Notes under the pieces: model-generated
Database searches by the model: none
What the model was told of the DNA's origin: nothing
The model's input: the letters and a program-made list of their open reading frames with translations, nothing else
Shown here: in pieces, positions 50,101 to 63,500 of the stretch
Layout: every line of letters starts with the position of its first letter
Numbering within the stretch: position 1 is the stretch's first letter
Assembly (NCBI GenBank): GCA_936432065.2
Contig: OW386294.2
Coordinates: forward strand, 44,158,842-44,222,841
Origin: Rutpela maculata
Taxonomy: Eukaryota; Arthropoda; Insecta; Coleoptera; Cerambycidae
Length of the DNA stretch: 64,000 bases
Direction: 5' to 3'
Translations under genes and position numbers: made by a program

Positions 50101-52044
50101 GAGGTTTGAGCAATTTAGCATGGGTTTGAAGAAATTAGGATGGGTTTGATGAATCCGAACGAAAATTTATGAGGTTTGAAAATTTATCTGAGGTTTGAGC
50201 AAATTAGCATGGGTTTGAAGAAATTAGGATGGGTTTGATGAAACCGAACGAAAATTTATGTGGTTTGAAAATTTATGTGAGGTTTGAGCAATTTAGCATG
50301 GGTTTGAAGAAATTAGGATGGGTTTGATGAAATTAGGATGGGTTTGATGAATCCGAACGAAAATTTATGAGGTTTGAAAATTTATCTGAGGTTTGAGCAA
50401 ATTAGCATGGGTTTGAAGAAATTAGGATGGGTTTGATGAAACCGAACGAAAATTTATGTGGTTTGAAAATTTACCTGAGGTTTGAGCAATTTAGCATGGG
50501 TTTGAAGAAATTAGGATGGGTTTGATGAAATTAGGATGGGTTTGATGAAACCGAACGAAAATTTATGTGGTTTGAAAATTTATGTGAGGTTTGAGCAATT
50601 TAGCATGGGTTTGAAGAAATTAGGATGGGTTTGATGAAACCGAACGAAAATTTATGTGAGGTTTGAAAATTTATGTGAGGTTTGACATATTTAGCATGGG
50701 TTTGACGAAATTAGGATGGGTTTGATGAAACCGAACGAAAATTTATGTGAGGTTTGAAAATTTATGTGAGGTTTGACATATTTAGCATGGGTTTGACGAA
50801 ATTAGGATGGGTTTGATGAAACCGAACGAAAATTTATGTGGTTTGAAAATTTACCTGAGGTTTGAGCAATTTAGCATGGGTTTGAAGAAATTAGGATGGG
50901 TTTGATGAAATTAGGATGGGTTTGATGAAACCGAACGAAAATTTATGTGGTTTGAAAATTTATGTGAGGTTTGAGCAATTTAGCATGGGTTTGAAGAAAT
51001 TAGGATGGGTTTGATGAAACCGAACGAAAATTTATGTGAGGTTTGAAAATTTATGTGAGGTTTGACATATTTAGCATGGGTTTGACGAAATTAGGATGGG
51101 TTTGATGAAACCGAACGAAAATTTATGTGGTTTGAAAATTTACCTGAGGTTTGAGCAATTTAGCATGGGTTTGAAGAAATTAGGATGGGTTTGATGAAAT
51201 TAGGATGGGTTTGATGAATCCGAACGAAAATTTATGAGGTTTGAAAATTTATGTGAGGTTTGAGCAATTTAGCATGGGTTTGAAGAAATTAGGATGGGTT
51301 TGATGAATCCGAACGAAAATTTATGAGGTTTGAAAATTTATCTGAGGTTTGAGCAAATTAGCATGGGTTTGAAGAAATTAGGATGGGTTTGATGAAACCG
51401 TACGAAAATTTATGTGGTTTGAAAATTTCTGTGAGGTTTGAGCAATTTAGCATGGGTTTGAAGAAATTAGGATGGGTTTGATGAAACCGAACGAAAATTT
51501 ATGTGAGGTTTGAAAATTTATGTGAGGTTTGACATATTTAGCATGGGTTTGACGAAATTAGGATGGGTTTGATGAAACCGAACGAAAATTTATGTGGTTT
51601 GAAAATTTACCTGAGGTTTGAGCAATTTAGCATGGGTTTGAAGAAATTAGGATGGGTTTGATGAAATTAGGATGGGTTTGATGAAACCGAACGAAAATTT
51701 ATGTGGTTTGAAAATTTATGTGAGGTTTGAGCAATTTAGCATGGGTTTGAAGAAATTAGGATGGGTTTGATGAAACCGAACGAAAATTTATGTGAGGTTT
51801 GAAAATTTATGTGAGGTTTGACAAAATTAGCATGGGTTTGACGAAATTAGGATGGGTTTGATGAATCCGAACGAAAATTTATGAGGTTTGAAAATTTATC
51901 TGAGGTTTGAGCAAATTAGCATGGGTTTGAAGAAATTAGGATGGGTTTGATGAAACCGAACGAAAATTTATGTGGTTTGAAAATTTATGTGAGGTTTGAC
52001 ATATTTAGCATGGGTTTGACGAAATTAGGATGGGTTTGATGAAA
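44155..52044 (+). repeat. Large duplication L3, copy 1 (7,890 bp, offset 8,466)
   Basis: Labels: Q2-V-P-S-P-U-V-Q-R-P-V-Q-P-Q-P-V-P-Q-S-S-P-P-V2-Q-P-U-V-P-V-P-Q-S-S-P-Q-S-S-P-Q2-Q-P-U-V-Q-R-P-V-Q-P-V-P-Q-S-S-P-Q-S-P-Q-S-P-U-V-Q2-V-P-Q-S-S-P-Q-S-P-U-V-Q-S-P-Q-K-V-R. Markers shared with copy 2 are GAATGAA (44467/52933), ATGTGTTTG (44828/53294), GAAGGAA (49962/58428), CCGTACG (51401/59867) and TTTCTGTGAG just after it. A P-P pair at 46081-46298 is unusual. Confidence 0.93.
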
Positions 52045-52620
52045 CCGAACGAAAATTTATGTGGTTTGAAAATTTACCTGAGGTTTGAGCAATTTAGCAT
52101 GGGTTTGAAGAAATTAGGATGGGTTTGATGAAATTAGGATGGGTTTGATGAATCCGAACGAAAATTTATGAGGTTTGAAAATTTATGTGAGGTTTGAGCA
52201 ATTTAGCATGGGTTTGAAGAAATTAGGATGGGTTTGATGAATCCGAACGAAAATTTATGAGGTTTGAAAATTTATCTGAGGTTTGAGCAAATTAGCATGG
52301 GTTTGAAGAAATTAGGATGTGTTTGATGAAACCGAACGAAAATTTATGTGGTTTGAAAATTTATGTGAGGTTTGAGCAATTTAGCATGGGTTTGAAGAAA
52401 TTAGGATGGGTTTGATGAAATTAGGATGGGTTTGATGAAACCGAATGAAAATTTATGTGAGGTTTGAAAATTTATGTGAGGTTTGACATATTTAGCATGG
52501 GTTTGACGAAATTAGGATGGGTTTGATGAAACCGAACGAAAATTTATGTGGTTTGAAAATTTACCTGAGGTTTGAGCAATTTAGCATGGGTTTGAAGAAA
52601 TTAGGATGGGTTTGATGAAA
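52045..52620 (+). repeat. Link between L3 copies
   Basis: Labels: P-U-V-Q2-S-p, 576 bp. It carries ATGTGTTTG (T at 52320) and GAATGAA (T at 52446), both otherwise seen inside L3. It looks like a scrambled remnant of L3 words. The interval from GAATGAA at 52446 to the next at 52933 is 487 bp, the sum of S, p, Q2, V and P. Confidence 0.88.
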
Positions 52621-55600
52621 CCGAACGAAAATTTATGTGGTTTGAAAATTTATGTGAGGTTTGAGCAATTTAGCATGGGTTTGAAGAAATTAGGATGGGT
52701 TTGATGAAATTAGGATGGGTTTGATGAATCCGAACGAAAATTTATGAGGTTTGAAAATTTATCTGAGGTTTGAGCAAATTAGCATGGGTTTGAAGAAATT
52801 AGGATGGGTTTGATGAAACCGAACGAAAATTTATGTGGTTTGAAAATTTACCTGAGGTTTGAGCAATTTAGCATGGGTTTGAAGAAATTAGGATGGGTTT
52901 GATGAAATTAGGATGGGTTTGATGAAACCGAATGAAAATTTATGTGAGGTTTGAAAATTTATGTGAGGTTTGACATATTTAGCATGGGTTTGACGAAATT
53001 AGGATGGGTTTGATGAAACCGAACGAAAATTTATGTGGTTTGAAAATTTACCTGAGGTTTGAGCAATTTAGCATGGGTTTGAAGAAATTAGGATGGGTTT
53101 GATGAAATTAGGATGGGTTTGATGAATCCGAACGAAAATTTATGAGGTTTGAAAATTTATGTGAGGTTTGAGCAATTTAGCATGGGTTTGAAGAAATTAG
53201 GATGGGTTTGATGAATCCGAACGAAAATTTATGAGGTTTGAAAATTTATCTGAGGTTTGAGCAAATTAGCATGGGTTTGAAGAAATTAGGATGTGTTTGA
53301 TGAAACCGAACGAAAATTTATGTGGTTTGAAAATTTATGTGAGGTTTGAGCAATTTAGCATGGGTTTGAAGAAATTAGGATGGGTTTGATGAAACCGAAC
53401 GAAAATTTATGTGGTTTGAAAATTTATGTGAGGTTTGACATATTTAGCATGGGTTTGACGAAATTAGGATGGGTTTGATGAAACCGAACGAAAATTTATG
53501 TGGTTTGAAAATTTACCTGAGGTTTGAGCAATTTAGCATGGGTTTGAAGAAATTAGGATGGGTTTGATGAAATTAGGATGGGTTTGATGAATCCGAACGA
53601 AAATTTATGAGGTTTGAAAATTTATCTGAGGTTTGAGCAAATTAGCATGGGTTTGAAGAAATTAGGATGGGTTTGATGAAACCGAACGAAAATTTATGTG
53701 GTTTGAAAATTTATGTGAGGTTTGAGCAATTTAGCATGGGTTTGAAGAAATTAGGATGGGTTTGATGAAACCGAACGAAAATTTATGTGGTTTGAAAATT
53801 TACCTGAGGTTTGAGCAATTTAGCATGGGTTTGAAGAAATTAGGATGGGTTTGATGAAATTAGGATGGGTTTGATGAAACCGAACGAAAATTTATGTGGT
53901 TTGAAAATTTATGTGAGGTTTGAGCAATTTAGCATGGGTTTGAAGAAATTAGGATGGGTTTGATGAAACCGAACGAAAATTTATGTGGTTTGAAAATTTA
54001 CCTGAGGTTTGAGCAATTTAGCATGGGTTTGAAGAAATTAGGATGGGTTTGATGAAATTAGGATGGGTTTGATGAATCCGAACGAAAATTTATGAGGTTT
54101 GAAAATTTATCTGAGGTTTGAGCAAATTAGCATGGGTTTGAAGAAATTAGGATGGGTTTGATGAAACCGAACGAAAATTTATGTGGTTTGAAAATTTACC
54201 TGAGGTTTGAGCAATTTAGCATGGGTTTGAAGAAATTAGGATGGGTTTGATGAAATTAGGATGGGTTTGATGAAACCGAACGAAAATTTATGTGGTTTGA
54301 AAATTTATGTGAGGTTTGAGCAATTTAGCATGGGTTTGAAGAAATTAGGATGGGTTTGATGAAACCGAACGAAAATTTATGTGAGGTTTGAAAATTTATG
54401 TGAGGTTTGACATATTTAGCATGGGTTTGACGAAATTAGGATGGGTTTGATGAAACCGAACGAAAATTTATGTGAGGTTTGAAAATTTATGTGAGGTTTG
54501 ACATATTTAGCATGGGTTTGACGAAATTAGGATGGGTTTGATGAAACCGAACGAAAATTTATGTGGTTTGAAAATTTACCTGAGGTTTGAGCAATTTAGC
54601 ATGGGTTTGAAGAAATTAGGATGGGTTTGATGAAATTAGGATGGGTTTGATGAAACCGAACGAAAATTTATGTGGTTTGAAAATTTACCTGAGGTTTGAG
54701 CAATTTAGCATGGGTTTGAAGAAATTAGGATGGGTTTGATGAAATTAGGATGGGTTTGATGAATCCGAACGAAAATTTATGAGGTTTGAAAATTTATCTG
54801 AGGTTTGAGCAAATTAGCATGGGTTTGAAGAAATTAGGATGGGTTTGATGAAATTAGGATGGGTTTGATGAAACCGAACGAAAATTTATGTGGTTTGAAA
54901 ATTTATGTGAGGTTTGAGCAATTTAGCATGGGTTTGAAGAAATTAGGATGGGTTTGATGAAACCGAACGAAAATTTATGTGGTTTGAAAATTTACCTGAG
55001 GTTTGAGCAATTTAGCATGGGTTTGAAGAAATTAGGATGGGTTTGATGAAATTAGGATGGGTTTGATGAATCCGAACGAAAATTTATGAGGTTTGAAAAT
55101 TTATGTGAGGTTTGAGCAATTTAGCATGGGTTTGAAGAAATTAGGATGGGTTTGATGAATCCGAACGAAAATTTATGAGGTTTGAAAATTTATCTGAGGT
55201 TTGAGCAAATTAGCATGGGTTTGAAGAAATTAGGATGGGTTTGATGAAACCGAACGAAAATTTATGTGGTTTGAAAATTTACCTGAGGTTTGAGCAATTT
55301 AGCATGGGTTTGAAGAAATTAGGATGGGTTTGATGAAATTAGGATGGGTTTGATGAATCCGAACGAAAATTTATGAGGTTTGAAAATTTATCTGAGGTTT
55401 GAGCAAATTAGCATGGGTTTGAAGAAATTAGGATGGGTTTGATGAAACCGAACGAAAATTTATGTGGTTTGAAAATTTACCTGAGGTTTGAGCAATTTAG
55501 CATGGGTTTGAAGAAATTAGGATGGGTTTGATGAAATTAGGATGGGTTTGATGAAACCGAACGAAAATTTATGTGGTTTGAAAATTTATGTGAGGTTTGA

Positions 55601-58600
55601 GCAATTTAGCATGGGTTTGAAGAAATTAGGATGGGTTTGATGAAACCGAACGAAAATTTATGTGAGGTTTGAAAATTTATGTGAGGTTTGACATATTTAG
55701 CATGGGTTTGACGAAATTAGGATGGGTTTGATGAAACCGAACGAAAATTTATGTGAGGTTTGAAAATTTATGTGAGGTTTGACATATTTAGCATGGGTTT
55801 GACGAAATTAGGATGGGTTTGATGAAACCGAACGAAAATTTATGTGGTTTGAAAATTTACCTGAGGTTTGAGCAATTTAGCATGGGTTTGAAGAAATTAG
55901 GATGGGTTTGATGAAATTAGGATGGGTTTGATGAAACCGAACGAAAATTTATGTGGTTTGAAAATTTATGTGAGGTTTGAGCAATTTAGCATGGGTTTGA
56001 AGAAATTAGGATGGGTTTGATGAAACCGAACGAAAATTTATGTGAGGTTTGAAAATTTATGTGAGGTTTGACATATTTAGCATGGGTTTGACGAAATTAG
56101 GATGGGTTTGATGAAACCGAACGAAAATTTATGTGAGGTTTGAAAATTTATGTGAGGTTTGACATATTTAGCATGGGTTTGACGAAATTAGGATGGGTTT
56201 GATGAAACCGAACGAAAATTTATGTGGTTTGAAAATTTACCTGAGGTTTGAGCAATTTAGCATGGGTTTGAAGAAATTAGGATGGGTTTGATGAAATTAG
56301 GATGGGTTTGATGAAACCGAACGAAAATTTATGTGGTTTGAAAATTTATGTGAGGTTTGAGCAATTTAGCATGGGTTTGAAGAAATTAGGATGGGTTTGA
56401 TGAAATTAGGATGGGTTTGATGAAACCGAACGAAAATTTATGTGGTTTGAAAATTTATGTGAGGTTTGAGCAATTTAGCATGGGTTTGACGAAATTAGGA
56501 TGGGTTTGATGAAACCGAACGAAAATTTATGTGGTTTGAAAATTTACCTGAGGTTTGAGCAATTTAGCATGGGTTTGAAGAAATTAGGATGGGTTTGATG
56601 AAATTAGGATGGGTTTGATGAATCCGAACGAAAATTTATGAGGTTTGAAAATTTATGTGAGGTTTGAGCAATTTAGCATGGGTTTGAAGAAATTAGGATG
56701 GGTTTGATGAATCCGAACGAAAATTTATGAGGTTTGAAAATTTATCTGAGGTTTGAGCAAATTAGCATGGGTTTGAAGAAATTAGGATGGGTTTGATGAA
56801 ACCGAACGAAAATTTATGTGGTTTGAAAATTTATGTGAGGTTTGAGCAATTTAGCATGGGTTTGAAGAAATTAGGATGGGTTTGATGAAACCGAACGAAA
56901 ATTTATGTGGTTTGAAAATTTATGTGAGGTTTGACATATTTAGCATGGGTTTGACGAAATTAGGATGGGTTTGATGAAACCGAACGAAAATTTATGTGGT
57001 TTGAAAATTTACCTGAGGTTTGAGCAATTTAGCATGGGTTTGAAGAAATTAGGATGGGTTTGATGAAATTAGGATGGGTTTGATGAATCCGAACGAAAAT
57101 TTATGAGGTTTGAAAATTTATCTGAGGTTTGAGCAAATTAGCATGGGTTTGAAGAAATTAGGATGGGTTTGATGAAACCGAACGAAAATTTATGTGGTTT
57201 GAAAATTTATGTGAGGTTTGAGCAATTTAGCATGGGTTTGAAGAAATTAGGATGGGTTTGATGAAACCGAACGAAAATTTATGTGGTTTGAAAATTTACC
57301 TGAGGTTTGAGCAATTTAGCATGGGTTTGAAGAAATTAGGATGGGTTTGATGAAATTAGGATGGGTTTGATGAATCCGAACGAAAATTTATGAGGTTTGA
57401 AAATTTATCTGAGGTTTGAGCAAATTAGCATGGGTTTGAAGAAATTAGGATGGGTTTGATGAAACCGAACGAAAATTTATGTGGTTTGAAAATTTACCTG
57501 AGGTTTGAGCAATTTAGCATGGGTTTGAAGAAATTAGGATGGGTTTGATGAAATTAGGATGGGTTTGATGAAACCGAACGAAAATTTATGTGGTTTGAAA
57601 ATTTATGTGAGGTTTGAGCAATTTAGCATGGGTTTGAAGAAATTAGGATGGGTTTGATGAAACCGAACGAAAATTTATGTGAGGTTTGAAAATTTATGTG
57701 AGGTTTGACATATTTAGCATGGGTTTGACGAAATTAGGATGGGTTTGATGAAACCGAACGAAAATTTATGTGAGGTTTGAAAATTTATGTGAGGTTTGAC
57801 ATATTTAGCATGGGTTTGACGAAATTAGGATGGGTTTGATGAAACCGAACGAAAATTTATGTGGTTTGAAAATTTACCTGAGGTTTGAGCAATTTAGCAT
57901 GGGTTTGAAGAAATTAGGATGGGTTTGATGAAATTAGGATGGGTTTGATGAAACCGAACGAAAATTTATGTGGTTTGAAAATTTATGTGAGGTTTGAGCA
58001 ATTTAGCATGGGTTTGAAGAAATTAGGATGGGTTTGATGAAACCGAACGAAAATTTATGTGAGGTTTGAAAATTTATGTGAGGTTTGACATATTTAGCAT
58101 GGGTTTGACGAAATTAGGATGGGTTTGATGAAACCGAACGAAAATTTATGTGGTTTGAAAATTTACCTGAGGTTTGAGTAATTTAGCATGGGTTTGAAGA
58201 AATTAGGATGGGTTTGATGAAATTAGGATGGGTTTGATGAAACCGAACGAAAATTTATGTGGTTTGAAAATTTATGTGAGGTTTGAGCAATTTAGCATGG
58301 GTTTGAAGAAATTAGGATGGGTTTGATGAAACCGAACGAAAATTTATGTGAGGTTTGAAAATTTATGTGAGGTTTGACATATTTAGCATGGGTTTGACGA
58401 AATTAGGATGGGTTTGATGAAACCGAAGGAAAATTTATGTGGTTTGAAAATTTACCTGAGGTTTGAGCAATTTAGCATGGGTTTGAAGAAATTAGGATGG
58501 GTTTGATGAAATTAGGATGGGTTTGATGAATCCGAACGAAAATTTATGAGGTTTGAAAATTTATGTGAGGTTTGAGCAATTTAGCATGGGTTTGAAGAAA

Positions 58601-60510
58601 TTAGGATGGGTTTGATGAATCCGAACGAAAATTTATGAGGTTTGAAAATTTATCTGAGGTTTGAGCAAATTAGCATGGGTTTGAAGAAATTAGGATGGGT
58701 TTGATGAAACCGAACGAAAATTTATGTGGTTTGAAAATTTATGTGAGGTTTGAGCAATTTAGCATGGGTTTGAAGAAATTAGGATGGGTTTGATGAAATT
58801 AGGATGGGTTTGATGAATCCGAACGAAAATTTATGAGGTTTGAAAATTTATCTGAGGTTTGAGCAAATTAGCATGGGTTTGAAGAAATTAGGATGGGTTT
58901 GATGAAACCGAACGAAAATTTATGTGGTTTGAAAATTTACCTGAGGTTTGAGCAATTTAGCATGGGTTTGAAGAAATTAGGATGGGTTTGATGAAATTAG
59001 GATGGGTTTGATGAAACCGAACGAAAATTTATGTGGTTTGAAAATTTATGTGAGGTTTGAGCAATTTAGCATGGGTTTGAAGAAATTAGGATGGGTTTGA
59101 TGAAACCGAACGAAAATTTATGTGAGGTTTGAAAATTTATGTGAGGTTTGACATATTTAGCATGGGTTTGACGAAATTAGGATGGGTTTGATGAAACCGA
59201 ACGAAAATTTATGTGAGGTTTGAAAATTTATGTGAGGTTTGACATATTTAGCATGGGTTTGACGAAATTAGGATGGGTTTGATGAAACCGAACGAAAATT
59301 TATGTGGTTTGAAAATTTACCTGAGGTTTGAGCAATTTAGCATGGGTTTGAAGAAATTAGGATGGGTTTGATGAAATTAGGATGGGTTTGATGAAACCGA
59401 ACGAAAATTTATGTGGTTTGAAAATTTATGTGAGGTTTGAGCAATTTAGCATGGGTTTGAAGAAATTAGGATGGGTTTGATGAAACCGAACGAAAATTTA
59501 TGTGAGGTTTGAAAATTTATGTGAGGTTTGACATATTTAGCATGGGTTTGACGAAATTAGGATGGGTTTGATGAAACCGAACGAAAATTTATGTGGTTTG
59601 AAAATTTACCTGAGGTTTGAGCAATTTAGCATGGGTTTGAAGAAATTAGGATGGGTTTGATGAAATTAGGATGGGTTTGATGAATCCGAACGAAAATTTA
59701 TGAGGTTTGAAAATTTATGTGAGGTTTGAGCAATTTAGCATGGGTTTGAAGAAATTAGGATGGGTTTGATGAATCCGAACGAAAATTTATGAGGTTTGAA
59801 ACTTTATCTGAGGTTTGAGCAAATTAGCATGGGTTTGAAGAAATTAGGATGGGTTTGATGAAACCGTACGAAAATTTATGTGGTTTGAAAATTTCTGTGA
59901 GGTTTGAGCAATTTAGCATGGGTTTGAAGAAATTAGGATGGGTTTGATGAAACCGAACGAAAATTTATGTGAGGTTTGAAAATTTATGTGAGGTTTGACA
60001 TATTTAGCATGGGTTTGACGAAATTAGGATGGGTTTGATGAAACCGAACGAAAATTTATGTGGTTTGAAAATTTACCTGAGGTTTGAGCAATTTAGCATG
60101 GGTTTGAAGAAATTAGGATGGGTTTGATGAAATTAGGATGGGTTTGATGAAACCGAACGAAAATTTATGTGGTTTGAAAATTTATGTGAGGTTTGAGCAA
60201 TTTAGCATGGGTTTGAAGAAATTAGGATGGGTTTGATGAAACCGAACGAAAATTTATGTGAGGTTTGAAAATTTATGTGAGGTTTGACAAAATTAGCATG
60301 GGTTTGACGAAATTAGGATGGGTTTGATGAATCCGAACGAAAATTTATGAGGTTTGAAAATTTATCTGAGGTTTGAGCAAATTAGCATGGGTTTGAAGAA
60401 ATTAGGATGGGTTTGATGAAACCGAACGAAAATTTATGTGGTTTGAAAATTTATGTGAGGTTTGACATATTTAGCATGGGTTTGACGAAATTAGGATGGG
60501 TTTGATGAAA
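52621..60510 (+). repeat. Large duplication L3, copy 2
   Basis: Same class order as 44155-52044, including the P-P pair at 54547-54764. Bases not shared with copy 1, noticed by eye: T at 58179 (GAGTAATTT) and C at 59802 (GAAACTTTATC). The register ends after R 60422, where copy 1 goes to P and copy 2 to a second R. Confidence 0.93.
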
Positions 60511-63500
60511 CCGAACGAAAATTTATGTGGTTTGAAAATTTATGTGAGGTTTGACATATTTAGCATGGGTTTGACGAAATTAGGATGGGTTTGATGAAAC
60601 CGAACGAAAATTTATGTGGTTTGAAAATTTACCTGAGGTTTGAGCAATTTAGCATGGGTTTGAAGAAATTAGGATGGGTTTGATGAAATTAGGATGGGTT
60701 TGATGAATCCGAACGAAAATTTATGAGGTTTGAAAATTTATCTGAGGTTTGAGCAAATTAGCATGGGTTTGAAGAAATTAGGATGGGTTTGATGAAACCG
60801 AACGAAAATTTATGTGGTTTGAAAATTTATGTGAGGTTTGAGCAATTTAGCATGGGTTTGAAGAAATTAGGATGGGTTTGATGAAACCGAACGAAAATTT
60901 ATGTGAGGTTTGAAAATTTATGTGAGGTTTGACATATTTAGCATGGGTTTGACGAAATTAGGATGGGTTTGATGAATCCGAACGAAAATTTATGTGGTTT
61001 GAAAATTTATGTGAGGTTTGAGCAATTTAGCATGGGTTTGAAGAAATTAGGATGGGTTTGATGAAACCGAACGAAAATTTATGTGAGGTTTGAAAATTTA
61101 TGTGAGGTTTGACATATTTAGCATGGGTTTGACGAAATTAGGATGGGTTTGATGAAACCGAACGAAAATTTATGTGGTTTGAAAATTTACCTGAGGTTTG
61201 AGCAATTTAGCATGGGTTTGAAGAAATTAGGATGGGTTTGATGAAATTAGGATGGGTTTGATGAAACCGAACGAAAATTTATGTGAGGTTTGAAAATTTA
61301 TGTGAGGTTTGACAAAATTAGCATGGGTTTGACGAAATTAGGATGGGTTTGATGAATCCGAACGAAAATTTATGAGGTTTGAAAATTTATCTGAGGTTTG
61401 AGCAAATTAGCATGGGTTTGAAGAAATTAGGATGGGTTTGATGAAACCGAACGAAAATTTATGTGGTTTGAAAATTTATGTGAGGTTTGACATATTTAGC
61501 ATGGGTTTGACGAAATTAGGATGGGTTTGATGAATCCGAACGAAAATTTATGAGGTTTGAAAATTTATCTGAGGTTTGAGCAAATTAGCATGGGTTTGAA
61601 GAAATTAGGATGGGTTTGATGAAACCGAACGAAAATTTATGTGGTTTGAAAATTTATGTGAGGTTTGAGCAATTTAGCATGGGTTTGAAGAAATTAGGAT
61701 GGGTTTGATGAAACCGAACGAAAATTTATGTGAGGTTTGAAAATTTATGTGAGGTTTGACAAAATTAGCATGGGTTTGACGAAATTAGGATGGGTTTGAT
61801 GAATCCGAACGAAAATTTATGAGGTTTGAAAATTTATCTGAGGTTTGAGCAAATTAGCATGGGTTTGAAGAAATTAGGATGGGTTTGATGAAACCGAACG
61901 AAAATTTATGTGGTTTGAAAATTTATGTGAGGTTTGACATATTTAGCATGGGTTTGACGAAATTAGGATGGGTTTGATGAAACCGAACGAAAATTTATGT
62001 GGTTTGAAAATTTATGTGAGGTTTGACATATTTAGCATGGGTTTGACGAAATTAGGATGGGTTTGATGAAACCGAACGAAAATTTATGTGGTTTGAAAAT
62101 TTACCTGAGGTTTGAGCAATTTAGCATGGGTTTGAAGAAATTAGGATGGGTTTGATGAAATTAGGATGGGTTTGATGAATCCGAACGAAAATTTATGAGG
62201 TTTGAAAATTTATGTGAGGTTTGAGCAATTTAGCATGGGTTTGAAGAAATTAGGATGGGTTTGATGAATCCGAACGAAAATTTATGAGGTTTGAAAATTT
62301 ATCTGAGGTTTGAGCAAATTAGCATGGGTTTGAAGAAATTAGGATGGGTTTGATGAAACCGAACGAAAATTTATGTGAGGTTTGAAAATTTATGTGAGGT
62401 TTGACATATTTAGCATGGGTTTGACGAAATTAGGATGGGTTTGATGAAACCGAACGAAAATTTATGTGGTTTGAAAATTTACCTGAGGTTTGAGCAATTT
62501 AGCATGGGTTTGAAGAAATTAGGATGGGTTTGATGAAATTAGGATGGGTTTGATGAATCCGAACGAAAATTTATGAGGTTTGAAAATTTATCTGAGGTTT
62601 GAGCAAATTAGCATGGGTTTAAAGAAATTAGGATGGGTTTGATGAAACCGAACGAAAATTTATGTGGTTTGAAAATTTATGTGAGGTTTGAGCAATTTAG
62701 CATGGGTTTAAAGAAATTAGGATGGGTTTGATGAAACCGAACGAAAATTTATGTGAGGTTTGAAAATTTATGTGAGGTTTGACATATTTAGCATGGGTTT
62801 GACGAAATTAGGATGGGTTTGATGAAACCGAACGAAAATTTATGTGGTTTGAAAATTTACCTGAGGTTTGAGCAATTTAGCATGGGTTTGAAGAAATTAG
62901 GATGGGTTTGATGAAATTAGGATGGGTTTGATGAATCCGAACGAAAATTTATGAGGTTTGAAAATTTATGTGAGGTTTGAGCAATTTAGCATGGGTTTGA
63001 AGAAATTAGGATGGGTTTGATGAATCCGAACGAAAATTTATGAGGTTTGAAAATTTATCTGAGGTTTGAGCAAATTAGCATGGGTTTGAAGAAATTAGGA
63101 TGGGTTTGATGAAACCGAACGAAAATTTATGTGAGGTTTGAAAATTTATGTGAGGTTTGACATATTTAGCATGGGTTTGACGAAATTAGGATGGGTTTGA
63201 TGAAACCGAACGAAAATTTATGTGGTTTGAAAATTTACCTGAGGTTTGAGCAATTTAGCATGGGTTTGAAGAAATTAGGATGGGTTTGATGAAATTAGGA
63301 TGGGTTTGATGAATCCGAACGAAAATTTATGAGGTTTGAAAATTTATGTGAGGTTTGAGCAATTTAGCATGGGTTTGAAGAAATTAGGATGGGTTTGATG
63401 AATCCGAACGAAAATTTATGAGGTTTGAAAATTTATCTGAGGTTTGAGCAAATTAGCATGGGTTTGAAGAAATTAGGATGGGTTTGATGAAACCGAACGA

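Noticed and set aside
25932..60510. Assembly artefact as the cause of the 8-10-kb duplications
   Set aside because: Not excluded, but copies of each pair differ at scattered single bases (for example 34415, 36487, 37546, 58179 and 59802). That argues against simple duplication of one stretch by the assembler.
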